Notes: generated by a model not told the origin, from the sequence alone. A stretch of DNA of 15,078 nucleotides from JBBRQP01 sp038226175 (GCA_038226175.1 JBBRQP010000068.1:1-15078), one strand, 5' to 3'. Positions 7,777 to 14,677 are shown, counted from the first letter of the stretch. Numbers and translations are program-made.

Positions 7777-8816
7777 AAACAACGGTTGGCATCATTGGTG
7801 CTACAGGGTATGGCGGTATCCAGCTCCTGAGATTGCTTGCGGATCATCCTCAAGTAGACGTAGTTTACCTGGGTGCAGAGCAAAATGTCGGTATTCCAAT
7901 TCAGAAGCTCTACCCATTTTTGTCGATGGATCGGGTGACCGAAGCGGTCAATATCACTCAAATTACCCAACGCTGTGAGGTAGTCTTTCTCTCAGCACCC
8001 AAAGGTGTAGCGGTCAAACTAGTGCCGGATTTGCTCGCTGGCGGCTGCCGGGTAATCGACCTCTCGGCCGATTACCGTTTTCATAACCTCAAGACCTATG
8101 AGCAGTGGTATGACCTGCCTCGTCAGGATCAGGCCACAGCTAGCAAGGCGGTCTATGGTTTGCCCGAACTCTACCGCGAACAACTTACCACAACACGCTT
8201 GGTCGGCTGTCCAGGTTGTTATGCCACCGCCTCTCTGCTGGCAGTTGCCCCCCTACTCAAGCAGGGGCTGATCTTGCCTGATAGCGTGATTATCGATGCC
8301 AAGTCAGGGATTTCTGGCGCGGGGCGTAATGCCTCAGCCGATAACTTGTTTGCTGAAGCTGACAGTACGGTAGTGGCTTACAACATCGGTCGTCACCGCC
8401 ATATCCCAGAGATTGAGCAAGTTTGCAGTCATTTGTTGGGTGGTACAGAAATCCAAGTCCAGTTTACGCCCCATCGCATTCCGATGAGTCGCGGTATTAT
8501 GGCTACGCTCTACGGGCAAATGCGAGACCCTGGCCTAGTTACCGAAGACATGCTGATGATTTATGAAGCCTTTTATCGGCTTGCTCCCTTCGTTAAAATC
8601 ATGGGTAATGGCATTTATCCGCAAACTAAATGGGTCACTGGAACCAATAACTGCATGATTGGCCTAGAAGCCGATGGCCGGACTGGGCGCATTGTTGTGG
8701 TGTCGGTGATTGATAACTTGCTTAAAGGCCAGTCTTCACAGGCGGTGCAGTGTATGAATTTGATGCTGGGCTGGGAAGAGACGCTGGGTTTGCCGCGCTT
8801 GGGCTACTATCCGTAA
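7773..8816 (+). CDS. argC: N-acetyl-gamma-glutamyl-phosphate reductase
   Basis: 347 residues. ArgC reduces N-acetylglutamyl phosphate to the semialdehyde with NADPH, the third step of arginine synthesis. The NADP-binding loop GIIGATGYGGIQLLRLL is at the N-terminus, the catalytic Cys149 is in VGCPGCYATA, and the conserved NIGRHRHIPEIEQ and FTPHRIPMSRGI motifs follow. Length is normal for the type 1 family. The GTG start overlaps the ycf23 stop and no other start suits the conserved N-terminus. The last 95 bp are overlapped on the opposite strand by the end of the TPR-protein gene. argJ, another arginine gene, is about 4.4 kb downstream in the opposite orientation. Confidence 0.97.
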   Translation: MKTTVGIIGATGYGGIQLLRLLADHPQVDVVYLGAEQNVGIPIQKLYPFLSMDRVTEAVNITQITQRCEVVFLSAPKGVAVKLVPDLLAGGCRVIDLSADYRFHNLKTYEQWYDLPRQDQATASKAVYGLPELYREQLTTTRLVGCPGCYATASLLAVAPLLKQGLILPDSVIIDAKSGISGAGRNASADNLFAEADSTVVAYNIGRHRHIPEIEQVCSHLLGGTEIQVQFTPHRIPMSRGIMATLYGQMRDPGLVTEDMLMIYEAFYRLAPFVKIMGNGIYPQTKWVTGTNNCMIGLEADGRTGRIVVVSVIDNLLKGQSSQAVQCMNLMLGWEETLGLPRLGYYP

Positions 8817-9267
8817 GATGGCGGGTTTCGATTTCCTTAAGGATGTAGGTTGCCAGTCGTGCGTTTCCGGCAGAGAGGCTCAAAGCTGTGGTTAATTCCT
8901 GTTCAGCTTCAGTTTTTTTACCTAAATCTGCATAGAGTAGACCTAGGTTGACATGGCCTTTGAGGTGATTAGGATTGATGGCAATGGTTTGTTTGAGCGC
9001 TGCTAGCGCTTGGTCATTTTGAGCTGTTTTGAGCAAAAGTAATGCCTGATTAAAATGTAAAGCAGCCTCTTGTTTGGCTAGCGGCTTTTGACAATCGAGA
9101 TCAATAGCTTTTTGATAGAGTTCGACGGCTGTTGTAGGAAAACCATTACGGGCTAATTCATCAGCTTGCTGGGCTAGATCGCTAACCGGACTCGCCCAAG
9201 AAGGTTCACCGAGCCAGAGCACGATACCCAATCCTAAACCTAGCCCTTGCTTAGTCCATTGCGACAT
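8722..9267 (-). CDS. Exported tetratricopeptide-repeat protein
   Basis: 181 residues, ATG at 9267 with a strong GAGGAG seven bases upstream. The first ~26 residues look like a signal peptide (MSQWTKQ, hydrophobic core LGLGLGIVLWL, then PSWASP), so a periplasmic or thylakoid-lumen location is likely. Three TPR-like helical pairs follow: AQQADELARNGFPTTAVELY, ALHFNQALLLLKTAQNDQAL, and NLGLLYADLGKKTEAEQELT. The last ~35 residues are Ser/Pro/Ala-rich and probably disordered; that tail is encoded antisense to the end of argC. It lies 83 bp downstream of cobA in the pyrD-cobA direction and may share their transcript. TPR proteins are scaffolds; the partner cannot be told from the sequence. Confidence 0.85.
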   Translation of the reverse strand: MSQWTKQGLGLGLGIVLWLGEPSWASPVSDLAQQADELARNGFPTTAVELYQKAIDLDCQKPLAKQEAALHFNQALLLLKTAQNDQALAALKQTIAINPNHLKGHVNLGLLYADLGKKTEAEQELTTALSLSAGNARLATYILKEIETRHLTDSSPSAANPASLPSPASNSYTAPPVKTGL

Positions 9268-9350
9268 CTTAGGCTCCTCAACTTATGCCTTTACTGTAAC
9301 AAAGACCAAGGATATTCAGTTCAAGTTCCGTTACTTAGGTTATGTCCCAC

Positions 9351-10112
9351 TTATGAAAACGGACTTAAGATAGCTGGTGGTAGTTGGCCTAATTCAACGA
9401 CAGCCCCAATCACAATAATGGCTGGGGGTGTGAAGCCTTGCCGTGCGACGCGTTCAACGATAGTTTCGAGCGTGCCAACGAGATACTCCTGCCGGGGTGT
9501 GGTTCCCCAGCGGATTAGCAAAACCGGTGTTGTAGGCTTCTTGCCAGCTTTCAACAACTCAGCTGTAATCGTAGTCAAGTGTTGCACGCCCATATACACA
9601 ACTAAAGTATCCACACTTTGCGCCAAACCTTGCCAATTGACTTGAGGCTGATAGTCTCCCGCTGCTTCATGTCCGGTCACAAAAGCCACTGATGCGCTCA
9701 TCCCTCTTTGGGTCAAGGGAATACCCAAATAAGCTGGAGCTGCGACCCCAGCCGTAATCCCAGGAACAACTTCTACAGCAATATGTGCGAGGTGCAGAGC
9801 AGCTTGTTCTTCCCCGCCCCGTCCAAAAATAAACGGGTCACCCCCCTTGAGACGAACTACTGCTGCATTGGTTTGAACTTTGAGTAGTAACAAATCAATG
9901 ATTTCTTGTTGTGAGAGCGAATGCATCCCTGCGCGTTTACCCGCATAAATCTGTTCGGCAGTTGGGCTAATCATGGCTAAAATTTCTGGGCTAACTAAGG
10001 CGTCATAGATAACGACATCCGCCTGCTCCAACAAAAATTTGCCGCGTAAGGTCAGTAATCCCGGATCACCGGGGCCTGCTCCTACTAAATAAACTTTACC
10101 CGGTACGTTCAC
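9351..10112 (-). CDS. cobA: Uroporphyrinogen-III C-methyltransferase
   Basis: 253 residues. The enzyme methylates uroporphyrinogen III at C2 and C7 with S-adenosylmethionine to give precorrin-2, the entry to siroheme (nitrite and sulfite reductases) and cobalamin. All family motifs are present: VGAGPGDPGLLTLRG from 10, AGKRAG near 57-62, RLKGGDPFIFGRGGEE at 87-102, PGITAG at 117-122, PLTQRG at 132-137 and TLVVYMG. The single-domain length matches CobA/SUMT rather than the CysG fusion. The GTG start is the only choice, since an in-frame TAG lies directly upstream. A perfect AGGAGG is present but about 19 bases before the start, farther than usual. It begins 26 bp after pyrD ends, so the two are probably co-transcribed. 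Confidence 0.96.
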   Translation of the reverse strand: MNVPGKVYLVGAGPGDPGLLTLRGKFLLEQADVVIYDALVSPEILAMISPTAEQIYAGKRAGMHSLSQQEIIDLLLLKVQTNAAVVRLKGGDPFIFGRGGEEQAALHLAHIAVEVVPGITAGVAAPAYLGIPLTQRGMSASVAFVTGHEAAGDYQPQVNWQGLAQSVDTLVVYMGVQHLTTITAELLKAGKKPTTPVLLIRWGTTPRQEYLVGTLETIVERVARQGFTPPAIIVIGAVVELGQLPPAILSPFS

Positions 10113-10138
10113 CTATTATCTCAAAAGCAGACCTCCTA

Positions 10139-11254
10139 TTATGGCGTGTCTGGCGCGAAGCGTAACTGACTAACGCCTGATTTGTTGTGTGCCAAACCAA
10201 CAGCTTGGCTAATCGAAGTTAAACCTAATTTTTGACATCGCGCATCTAAGCCTTGCAGAATATTTTTCACAATGGTCGATCCACCATAGACCAACCCGGT
10301 ATAGAGCTGTAATAAACTTGCCCCGTGAATAATTTTTTGCCAAGCATCTTCAGCATTCATGATGCCACCCACCCCCACAATCGGGATTGTCCCTTTGGTG
10401 ATCTGCCAGATCTGATCAATAATCTGGTTTGATAGTTGGGTAAGAGGTCTGCCACTTAAGCCCCCGCTTTCTTGACGATAGGTGTCATGTAGGCTTTGGG
10501 GACGGCTGATTGTTGTATTGGTGGCGATAATTCCTGATAAGTGAAATTCATCGATGAGTAAGATAATATCCTCTAGATCTGAAGGTAATAAATCAGGGGC
10601 AATTTTGACTAATAAGGGTTTATTTGCAGTATTAGCTTGTTGTAATTGAGCAAAGATCTCTCGCAAAAAGACTGCCTTTTGTAACTCCCGTAATCCTGGT
10701 GTATTTGGAGAACTGACGTTGATCACAAAGTAGTTACCAAAGGTATAAAGCTGTTGAAAACTAAATAGATAATCCTTTGCGGCATCTTCGAGTGATGTTA
10801 TTTTAGATTTACCTAGATTGATGCCCACAGGAATGCTACTACTACGCTGAGTCAAGGTTTGTGCTAGTGCTACAGCACCAGGATTATTAAAGCCCATGCG
10901 GTTGATCACAGCCTGATCTTTTGGTAAACGAAATAAGCGTGGTTGCGGGTTTCCTGGTTGTCCCTGCGCTGTAACCGTTCCCACTTCCGTCCACCCAAAA
11001 CCTAAGGCTTCCCAAACGCCTACGCCTTGGCCATATTTATCAAGTCCTGCTGCTACTCCCACCGGATTAGTAAAGGTCAGTCCCCAGAGTTTTTGTTCCA
11101 AACGCGGTTCGTCAAACCTATGACCTCGACTAACAGCCGCTTTGAGGGTGTGATTTTTGCCTAAGATTTCGAGAAACGTCATCGTCTGACGGTGTGCCCA
11201 TTCTGCATCTGTTCTAAACAATAGTGGTCGGATAACCTGTCGATAAAACGCCAT
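10139..11254 (-). CDS. pyrD: Quinone-dependent dihydroorotate dehydrogenase (class 2)
   Basis: 371 residues from ATG 11254, with AAGGGGG four bases upstream as ribosome-binding site. The enzyme oxidises dihydroorotate to orotate in pyrimidine synthesis, passing electrons to membrane quinone. The N-terminal extension MAFYRQVIRPLLFRTDAEWA is the class 2 membrane-docking segment. FMN-barrel motifs follow: NPVGVAAGLDKYG, NRMGFNNPG, VGINLGKS, and INVSSPNTPGLRELQ with Ser182 at the position of the catalytic base. IATNTTI, SGGLSGRPL and VGVGGIMNAEDAWQKI complete the phosphate/FMN region. Length and order are normal apart from a slightly long C-terminal tail. It is the first gene of a leftward group with cobA; its leader has its own promoter and a terminator-like hairpin. 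Confidence 0.97.
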   Translation of the reverse strand: MAFYRQVIRPLLFRTDAEWAHRQTMTFLEILGKNHTLKAAVSRGHRFDEPRLEQKLWGLTFTNPVGVAAGLDKYGQGVGVWEALGFGWTEVGTVTAQGQPGNPQPRLFRLPKDQAVINRMGFNNPGAVALAQTLTQRSSSIPVGINLGKSKITSLEDAAKDYLFSFQQLYTFGNYFVINVSSPNTPGLRELQKAVFLREIFAQLQQANTANKPLLVKIAPDLLPSDLEDIILLIDEFHLSGIIATNTTISRPQSLHDTYRQESGGLSGRPLTQLSNQIIDQIWQITKGTIPIVGVGGIMNAEDAWQKIIHGASLLQLYTGLVYGGSTIVKNILQGLDARCQKLGLTSISQAVGLAHNKSGVSQLRFAPDTP

Positions 11255-11284
11255 GAATCCCCCTTATTATTCTCAGCTTCGCAC

Positions 11285-11321
11285 AAAAAAACTCGGTGCG
11301 GGGGGTTGGAGAAGCACCGAG
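11285..11321 (-). terminator. Intrinsic terminator-like hairpin in the pyrD leader (attenuator or end of a small RNA)
   Basis: Read leftwards, CTCGGTGC at 11321-11314 pairs perfectly with GCACCGAG at 11299-11292, around a 14-base loop TTCTCCAACCCCCC, and is followed at once by seven T (11291-11285). This is a textbook Rho-independent terminator on the minus strand. No minus-strand coding gene precedes it; it lies only 31 bases before the pyrD ATG and just after a good promoter. It must therefore end a very short RNA or act as an attenuator. On the plus strand only a weak run (AACTTTTA) follows. Confidence 0.75.
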
Positions 11322-11332
11322 AACTTTTATGA
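11285..11332 (-). ncRNA. Candidate ~45-50 nt small RNA / pyrD leader transcript
   Basis: The predicted start (about seven bases past the -10 box, near 11331) and the terminator T-run at 11285 define a transcript of roughly 47 nt that is nearly all hairpin, with a C-rich loop (CTCCAACCCCCC). C-rich loops are typical of small RNAs that pair with G-rich ribosome-binding sites; the pyrD site itself has GGGGG. It lacks the ACUCCUCACAC core of the cyanobacterial Yfr1 RNA. This is inference from promoter plus terminator spacing only. Confidence 0.4.
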
Positions 11333-11337
11333 TAAGT

Positions 11338-11366
11338 AGACTACCAAATTAGCTGAGTCACGTCAA
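11338..11366 (-). promoter_or_regulatory. Sigma70-type promoter reading towards pyrD
   Basis: On the minus strand TTGACG (11366-11361) and TAGTCT (11343-11338) are separated by exactly 17 bp. This is the best promoter match seen in the window. Transcription would start near 11331, upstream of the hairpin and of pyrD. Confidence 0.6.
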
Positions 11367-11585
11367 TAGCTTTATAGATTTATATATATTGAGAGCGTAG
11401 ACTAGGTGTAATAAACCCTAATGATCAAACAACCCGCAAGAGCCAGTAAAATTAGAAAGTGATAGCGCATGACATGGGGCAGTTGTCCTCTAAAATCCGT
11501 TATCATAGAAGTAATCACCCTAATCTCACTCGGAATACCGTACATTCCTCAGATTCAGGTAGCACTCACACCTCAAGGGCGCATC
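11367..11585. other. Non-coding stretch between the pyrD promoter and the MoaD-like gene
   Basis: With the leader above it forms a 331-bp gap between divergent genes. It contains an AT-rich patch (TATATATATT near 11383) and open frames that extend the MoaD-like gene upstream but carry no conserved sequence. I see no convincing -35/-10 pair for the rightward pair; an AAGGG just before 11586 serves as ribosome-binding site for the MoaD-like gene. Confidence 0.5.
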
Positions 11586-11870
11586 ATGACAGTCAAAGTC
11601 GTCATTCCTACCCCATTACGACGTTACACGGCAAACCAAGAATTTTTGGAACTCGAAGGTAGCACCATTGATCAGCTGCTCAATCAATTAACTACTGAGT
11701 ACGGAGATCTAAAAAAACATCTTTATACCGCCGATGGCACTTTGCGCAACTTTGTAAATGTCTATGTCAATGATGAAGATATTCGTCATCTCCAAAAAGG
11801 GGATACGCCAGTTAGCGCCAATGATGTGGTGAGTATCGTGCCTTCGATTGCTGGAGGGCGTAATGCTTAA
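11586..11870 (+). CDS. MoaD/ThiS-family sulfur-carrier protein with residues after the diglycine
   Basis: 94 residues from ATG 11586 (AAGGG upstream); the frame opens earlier, but the conserved family start is MTVKVVIPTPLRRYTANQ. It has a ubiquitin-like beta-grasp pattern: two N-terminal strands, STIDQLLNQLTTEYGDLK helix, FVNVYVNDEDIRHLQ, then DVVSIVPSIAGG. Carriers of this type are adenylated and thiocarboxylated on a terminal Gly-Gly by a MoeB/ThiF-like E1, then donate sulfur (molybdopterin, thiamin, cysteine or tRNA). Here the Gly-Gly is followed by Arg-Asn-Ala and the stop, so it is not C-terminal as translated; processing would be needed. The gene overlaps moeB by eight bases and its Gly-Gly codons (GGA GGG) form the moeB ribosome-binding site. 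Which pathway it serves is not determined. Confidence 0.88.
   Translation: MTVKVVIPTPLRRYTANQEFLELEGSTIDQLLNQLTTEYGDLKKHLYTADGTLRNFVNVYVNDEDIRHLQKGDTPVSANDVVSIVPSIAGGRNA
11853..11858 (+). promoter_or_regulatory. Ribosome-binding site of moeB inside the Gly-Gly codons
   Basis: GGAGGG at 11853-11858 lies four to five bases before the ATG at 11863 and also encodes the diglycine of the upstream carrier. It decides the moeB start in favour of the ATG over the in-frame TTG at 11848, which would place the site inside the coding sequence. Confidence 0.75.
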
Positions 11871-13041
11871 TCCAAATTTAGATGAAATTCAACTCGAACC
11901 CGCTGAGTACGAACGTTACTCCCGTCATTTAATTTTGCCAGAAGTAGGTCTGGCTGGTCAAAAGAAACTTAAAGCAGCTTCAGTCTTGTGTGTAGGCACC
12001 GGGGGACTGGGTTCACCGCTTGCTTTATATTTAGCAGCAGCAGGGGTAGGACGCATTGGACTAGTTGATTTTGATGTGGTTGATGCCTCAAATTTACAAC
12101 GGCAGATCATTCACAGCACTTCTTGGATTGGTAAACCAAAAGTAGACTCGGCTAAACATCGCCTGTTAGAAATCAATCCTTATGTACAAGTAGATATCCA
12201 CGAAACCGCATTGACTTCTGAGAATGCCCTAGAAATTGCTAAAGATTATGACCTGATCATTGATGGTACGGATAATTTTCCGACCCGCTACCTGGTCAAT
12301 GATACCTGTGTGCTCTTGGGTAAACCCAACGTTTACGGTTCGATCTTCCGTTTTGAAGGTCAGGCTACGGTCTTTAATTACCAAGATGGCCCCTGTTATC
12401 GCTGCTTGTATCCCGAGCCGCCGCCACCAGGTTTGGTGCCTAGTTGTGCCGAAGGGGGCGTTTTGGGAATTTTACCCGGTGTGATTGGCGTAATTCAGGC
12501 AACTGAGGCGGTCAAAATAATTCTTGGGGATGCGCCAACGCTTTCAGGTCGCTTGCTACTCTATGATGCTTGGGGTATGAAATTTCGTGAGCTGAAATTA
12601 CGAAAAAACCCTGAATGCCCGATTTGTGGCACGCATCGCACGATTACCCAGCTCATTGATTATCAAGAATTTTGTGGGATTACACCACCTTCTCAAGCAG
12701 AAAAACCCACCTTTGCCGAAGGCACCGTACAAGAGTTACAGCAGCGTCTTAGCTCGGGTAAAGACCTCATACTCTTAGATGTGCGGAACCCCCATGAGTA
12801 TGAAATTGGTCATATTCCCGGTTCGCATCTAGTCCCTCTGAGCGCAATCGAAGATGGTTCAGCGATACCTCAGATCCGTGAATTAGTGAATGGCTCTGAG
12901 CTGTGGGTTCATTGCAAGTCAGGGATGCGTTCAGCTAAAGCTCTAGGCATCCTAGCCGAGCAGGGCATCCACGGGACAAATGTCAAAGGTGGTATTTTGG
13001 CATGGTCAGAAGAAATTGATCCGACAGTGCCGAAGTATTAG
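11863..13041 (+). CDS. moeB: MoeB/ThiF-like adenylyltransferase with C-terminal rhodanese domain
   Basis: 392 residues from ATG 11863. The E1-like domain (about 1-265) binds ATP at GTGGLGSP (45-52), has the catalytic Asp137 in DGTDN, a zinc site from Cys178/Cys181 (CYRC) and Cys252/Cys255 (CPIC), and a conserved Cys195 in PSCAEGG. A rhodanese domain (about 285-390) follows with LLDVRNPHEYEIGHIPGS and active-site Cys351 in HCKSGMRSA. This MoeBR/MOCS3-type fusion (like mycobacterial MoeZ) adenylates a MoaD/ThiS-type carrier and loads it with sulfur relayed by the rhodanese cysteine. The carrier gene directly upstream, with translational overlap, is its likely substrate. Length is standard for the fusion. 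It converges on argJ. Confidence 0.94.
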   Translation: MLNPNLDEIQLEPAEYERYSRHLILPEVGLAGQKKLKAASVLCVGTGGLGSPLALYLAAAGVGRIGLVDFDVVDASNLQRQIIHSTSWIGKPKVDSAKHRLLEINPYVQVDIHETALTSENALEIAKDYDLIIDGTDNFPTRYLVNDTCVLLGKPNVYGSIFRFEGQATVFNYQDGPCYRCLYPEPPPPGLVPSCAEGGVLGILPGVIGVIQATEAVKIILGDAPTLSGRLLLYDAWGMKFRELKLRKNPECPICGTHRTITQLIDYQEFCGITPPSQAEKPTFAEGTVQELQQRLSSGKDLILLDVRNPHEYEIGHIPGSHLVPLSAIEDGSAIPQIRELVNGSELWVHCKSGMRSAKALGILAEQGIHGTNVKGGILAWSEEIDPTVPKY

Positions 13042-13105
13042 CTATTTTTGGTGACAACTTTTTTGTTTTAGAAAATATAGCTCACAGGGCTGAGAATACA
13101 TAATC

Positions 13106-13250
13106 AGCCCCCCCGCCCCATAAATGGGGAGCCAGGGCACTCTTGGGGAAAGTTACACTTTCAGTAATAAAGCGTTAACTCTCTTTCTTCTCCGGTATCC
13201 AAACCAAGTATTAGCTGGTTTTAGCTCCCCATTTATGGGGCGGGGGGGCT
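13106..13250. repeat. 145-bp structured element with perfect 27-bp inverted repeats
   Basis: The arm at 13106-13132 (begins AGCCCCCCCGCCCC, ends ATGGGGAGC) is the exact reverse complement of 13224-13250. Each arm is itself nearly palindromic, CCCCA and TGGGG flanking TAAA, so each can fold alone or the two can pair with each other. The 91-bp interior holds two more small hairpins: GAAAGT/ACTTTC near 13148-13162 and AAACCA/TGGTTT near 13201-13221. The element fills the gap between the convergent moeB and argJ. No T-run follows either arm, so it is not a standard intrinsic terminator. It may be a REP/BIME-like pair or a short non-autonomous mobile element; no flanking target duplication is evident. 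Confidence 0.85.
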
Positions 13251-13260
13251 TTCAGTGATC

Positions 13261-14475
13261 CTAGGTTGTGTATTCACCATTGATACGCACATAATCATAG
13301 GTCAGATCACAGCCCCAAGCTGTGCCTATTGCCCGTCCTGCGCCCAGATGTAAGCGCACTTGCACCAGTTCATTTTTGAGATAGGTTACCGCTTGCAGGC
13401 GATCAAAAACCAGCGGTTGTCCCGCCTTGAGCAGTTGGCTATCACCTAGCCAAATCGCTAGACATTCGGGATCAAAAGGAACACCAGCACGTCCGGCAGC
13501 AGCAGCAATCCTCCCCCAATTTGGGTCACACCCGAAGACCGCTGCTTTGAATAAACTAGAACCTGCGACAGTCCGGGCAACTTGACGGGCATCTTCTGGG
13601 GTCAGTGCGCCTTCGACACGGACTTCGATTAACTTAGTCGCTCCCTCACCATCACGGGCAATTTTTTTGGCGAGGTCAATACACACTGTGGTGAGCATCT
13701 GTCCGAGTAATTGACCCGCAGGGCTATGTTCATCCGTGATCGGAGGATTGCCAGCTTGACCATTGGTCAGTGCCAAGAGCATGTCATTAGTACTCGTGTC
13801 ACCATCGACGGTGATTTGGTTAAAGGATACGGCATTGGCCTCACGGACAAGACGTTGCCATACTTGCGGGTCTACGGCGCAATCTGAGGTAACAAAGGCC
13901 AGCAAAGTTGCCATATTCGGATGAATCATACCCGAACCCTTAGCAATCGCTCCGACCCGGATCGTGCAACCCTCTATTTCGGCTTCGAGTGCGATAGTTT
14001 TAGGCACAAGATCGGTGGTTAACATCGCCCCAGCCGCTTGATCAGAACCTGTTGGGCTGAGGTTATGGACTAAATTTGCGGCAGCGGCTTCAATTTTGGC
14101 AATGGGTAGAGGGACGCCGATGACGCCCGTCGAGGCTGTAAGAATTTCATTAGCGGGACATCCGAGTAAGTCACCAAAAATGCGGGCTGTCTCAAGAACT
14201 GCTTTAACGCCTTGCTCTCCGGTCGCCGCATTGGCATTACCCGCATTGACGATGATGGCGCGCAGGGGCTGACCTTGACCAATGATTTCGGCATTGTAGT
14301 CAACACAGGCGGCTCGCACGAGGTTGGTCGTGAAGGTTCCCGCTGCGATGGCACCATGGGCCGAATAAATAAGGGCTAGATCATCTTTACCAGATGGCTT
14401 GATCCCTGCTGCGACAGCGGCGGCTTGCCAACCTTGAGGTGCGGTAACACCACCGGAAATTATTTGCCATGGCAT
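13261..14475 (-). CDS. argJ: Bifunctional ornithine acetyltransferase / N-acetylglutamate synthase
   Basis: 404 residues, ATG at 14475. ArgJ moves the acetyl group from N-acetylornithine to glutamate, recycling it in arginine synthesis; some members also use acetyl-CoA. The precursor cleaves itself before a nucleophilic Thr, here Thr190 in PNMATLLAFVTSD, giving alpha and beta chains. Other conserved parts are VNAGNANAATG near 76-86, the oxyanion-hole Thr-Gly of TASTGVIG (116-117), GAMLTTDLVPK, VDGDTSTND, and FGCDPNWGRI. The C-terminus ends DYVRINGEYTT, as expected. The autocleavage motif reads ATLL where ATML is usual, a mild change. No clear Shine-Dalgarno is seen. The gene faces moeB across the inverted-repeat element and is divergent from the tnpB element. 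Confidence 0.96.
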   Translation of the reverse strand: MPWQIISGGVTAPQGWQAAAVAAGIKPSGKDDLALIYSAHGAIAAGTFTTNLVRAACVDYNAEIIGQGQPLRAIIVNAGNANAATGEQGVKAVLETARIFGDLLGCPANEILTASTGVIGVPLPIAKIEAAAANLVHNLSPTGSDQAAGAMLTTDLVPKTIALEAEIEGCTIRVGAIAKGSGMIHPNMATLLAFVTSDCAVDPQVWQRLVREANAVSFNQITVDGDTSTNDMLLALTNGQAGNPPITDEHSPAGQLLGQMLTTVCIDLAKKIARDGEGATKLIEVRVEGALTPEDARQVARTVAGSSLFKAAVFGCDPNWGRIAAAAGRAGVPFDPECLAIWLGDSQLLKAGQPLVFDRLQAVTYLKNELVQVRLHLGAGRAIGTAWGCDLTYDYVRINGEYTT

Positions 14476-14528
14476 GGGAACACACAGGTATGCATCGTCT
14501 TGATCTTACTCTTTAGATGTAGTTAGCC

Positions 14529-14677
14529 CTAAAGAGAACTTTAGCTTTCGCGGCGTAAGCCCCGCGCTGTACCCTTAGGTCAGCGTCGGGATATAAGCCG
14601 CCGCGACTAGAACACGCCGTTAGCGGCGTGGCTTTAAGGAGCCTAAAAGTTATCTAAAGGCAGGGTATAATCTGGGC
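14529..14677 (+). mobile_element. Hairpin-rich left-end region of an IS200/IS605-type (tnpB) element
   Basis: The 200 bp between argJ and tnpB hold three or more strong hairpins: CTAAAG/CTTTAG around AGAA (14529-14544), CGCGG/CCGCG near 14548-14566, and CACGCCG/CGGCGTG around TTAG (14613-14630). Subterminal single-strand hairpins are the recognition sites of IS200/IS605 transposition, and this position ahead of tnpB fits a left end. The exact boundary is not determinable here, and no tnpA is seen in the window. Confidence 0.5.
14666..14671 (+). promoter_or_regulatory. TATAAT -10 box six bases before the tnpB ATG
   Basis: A perfect TATAAT preceded by GGG lies at 14666-14671, only six bases before the ATG at 14678. 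Transcription would start at or next to the A of the start codon, suggesting a leaderless message. No -35 match is seen at the usual spacing. Confidence 0.4.

Noticed and set aside
11285..11332. Identity with the cyanobacterial small RNA Yfr1
   Set aside because: The invariant ACUCCUCACAC core of Yfr1 is absent; only the small size and terminator are shared.
11469..11585. Upstream extension of the MoaD-like frame
   Set aside because: The extra 39 residues do not look like the family, which begins at MTVKVV, and a ribosome-binding site lies just before 11586.
13039..13084. Terminator of moeB from the AGCTAT/ATAGCT pairing around the stop codon
   Set aside because: The stem is short with a bulge, and no T-run follows the right arm, so it does not meet the pattern of an intrinsic terminator.
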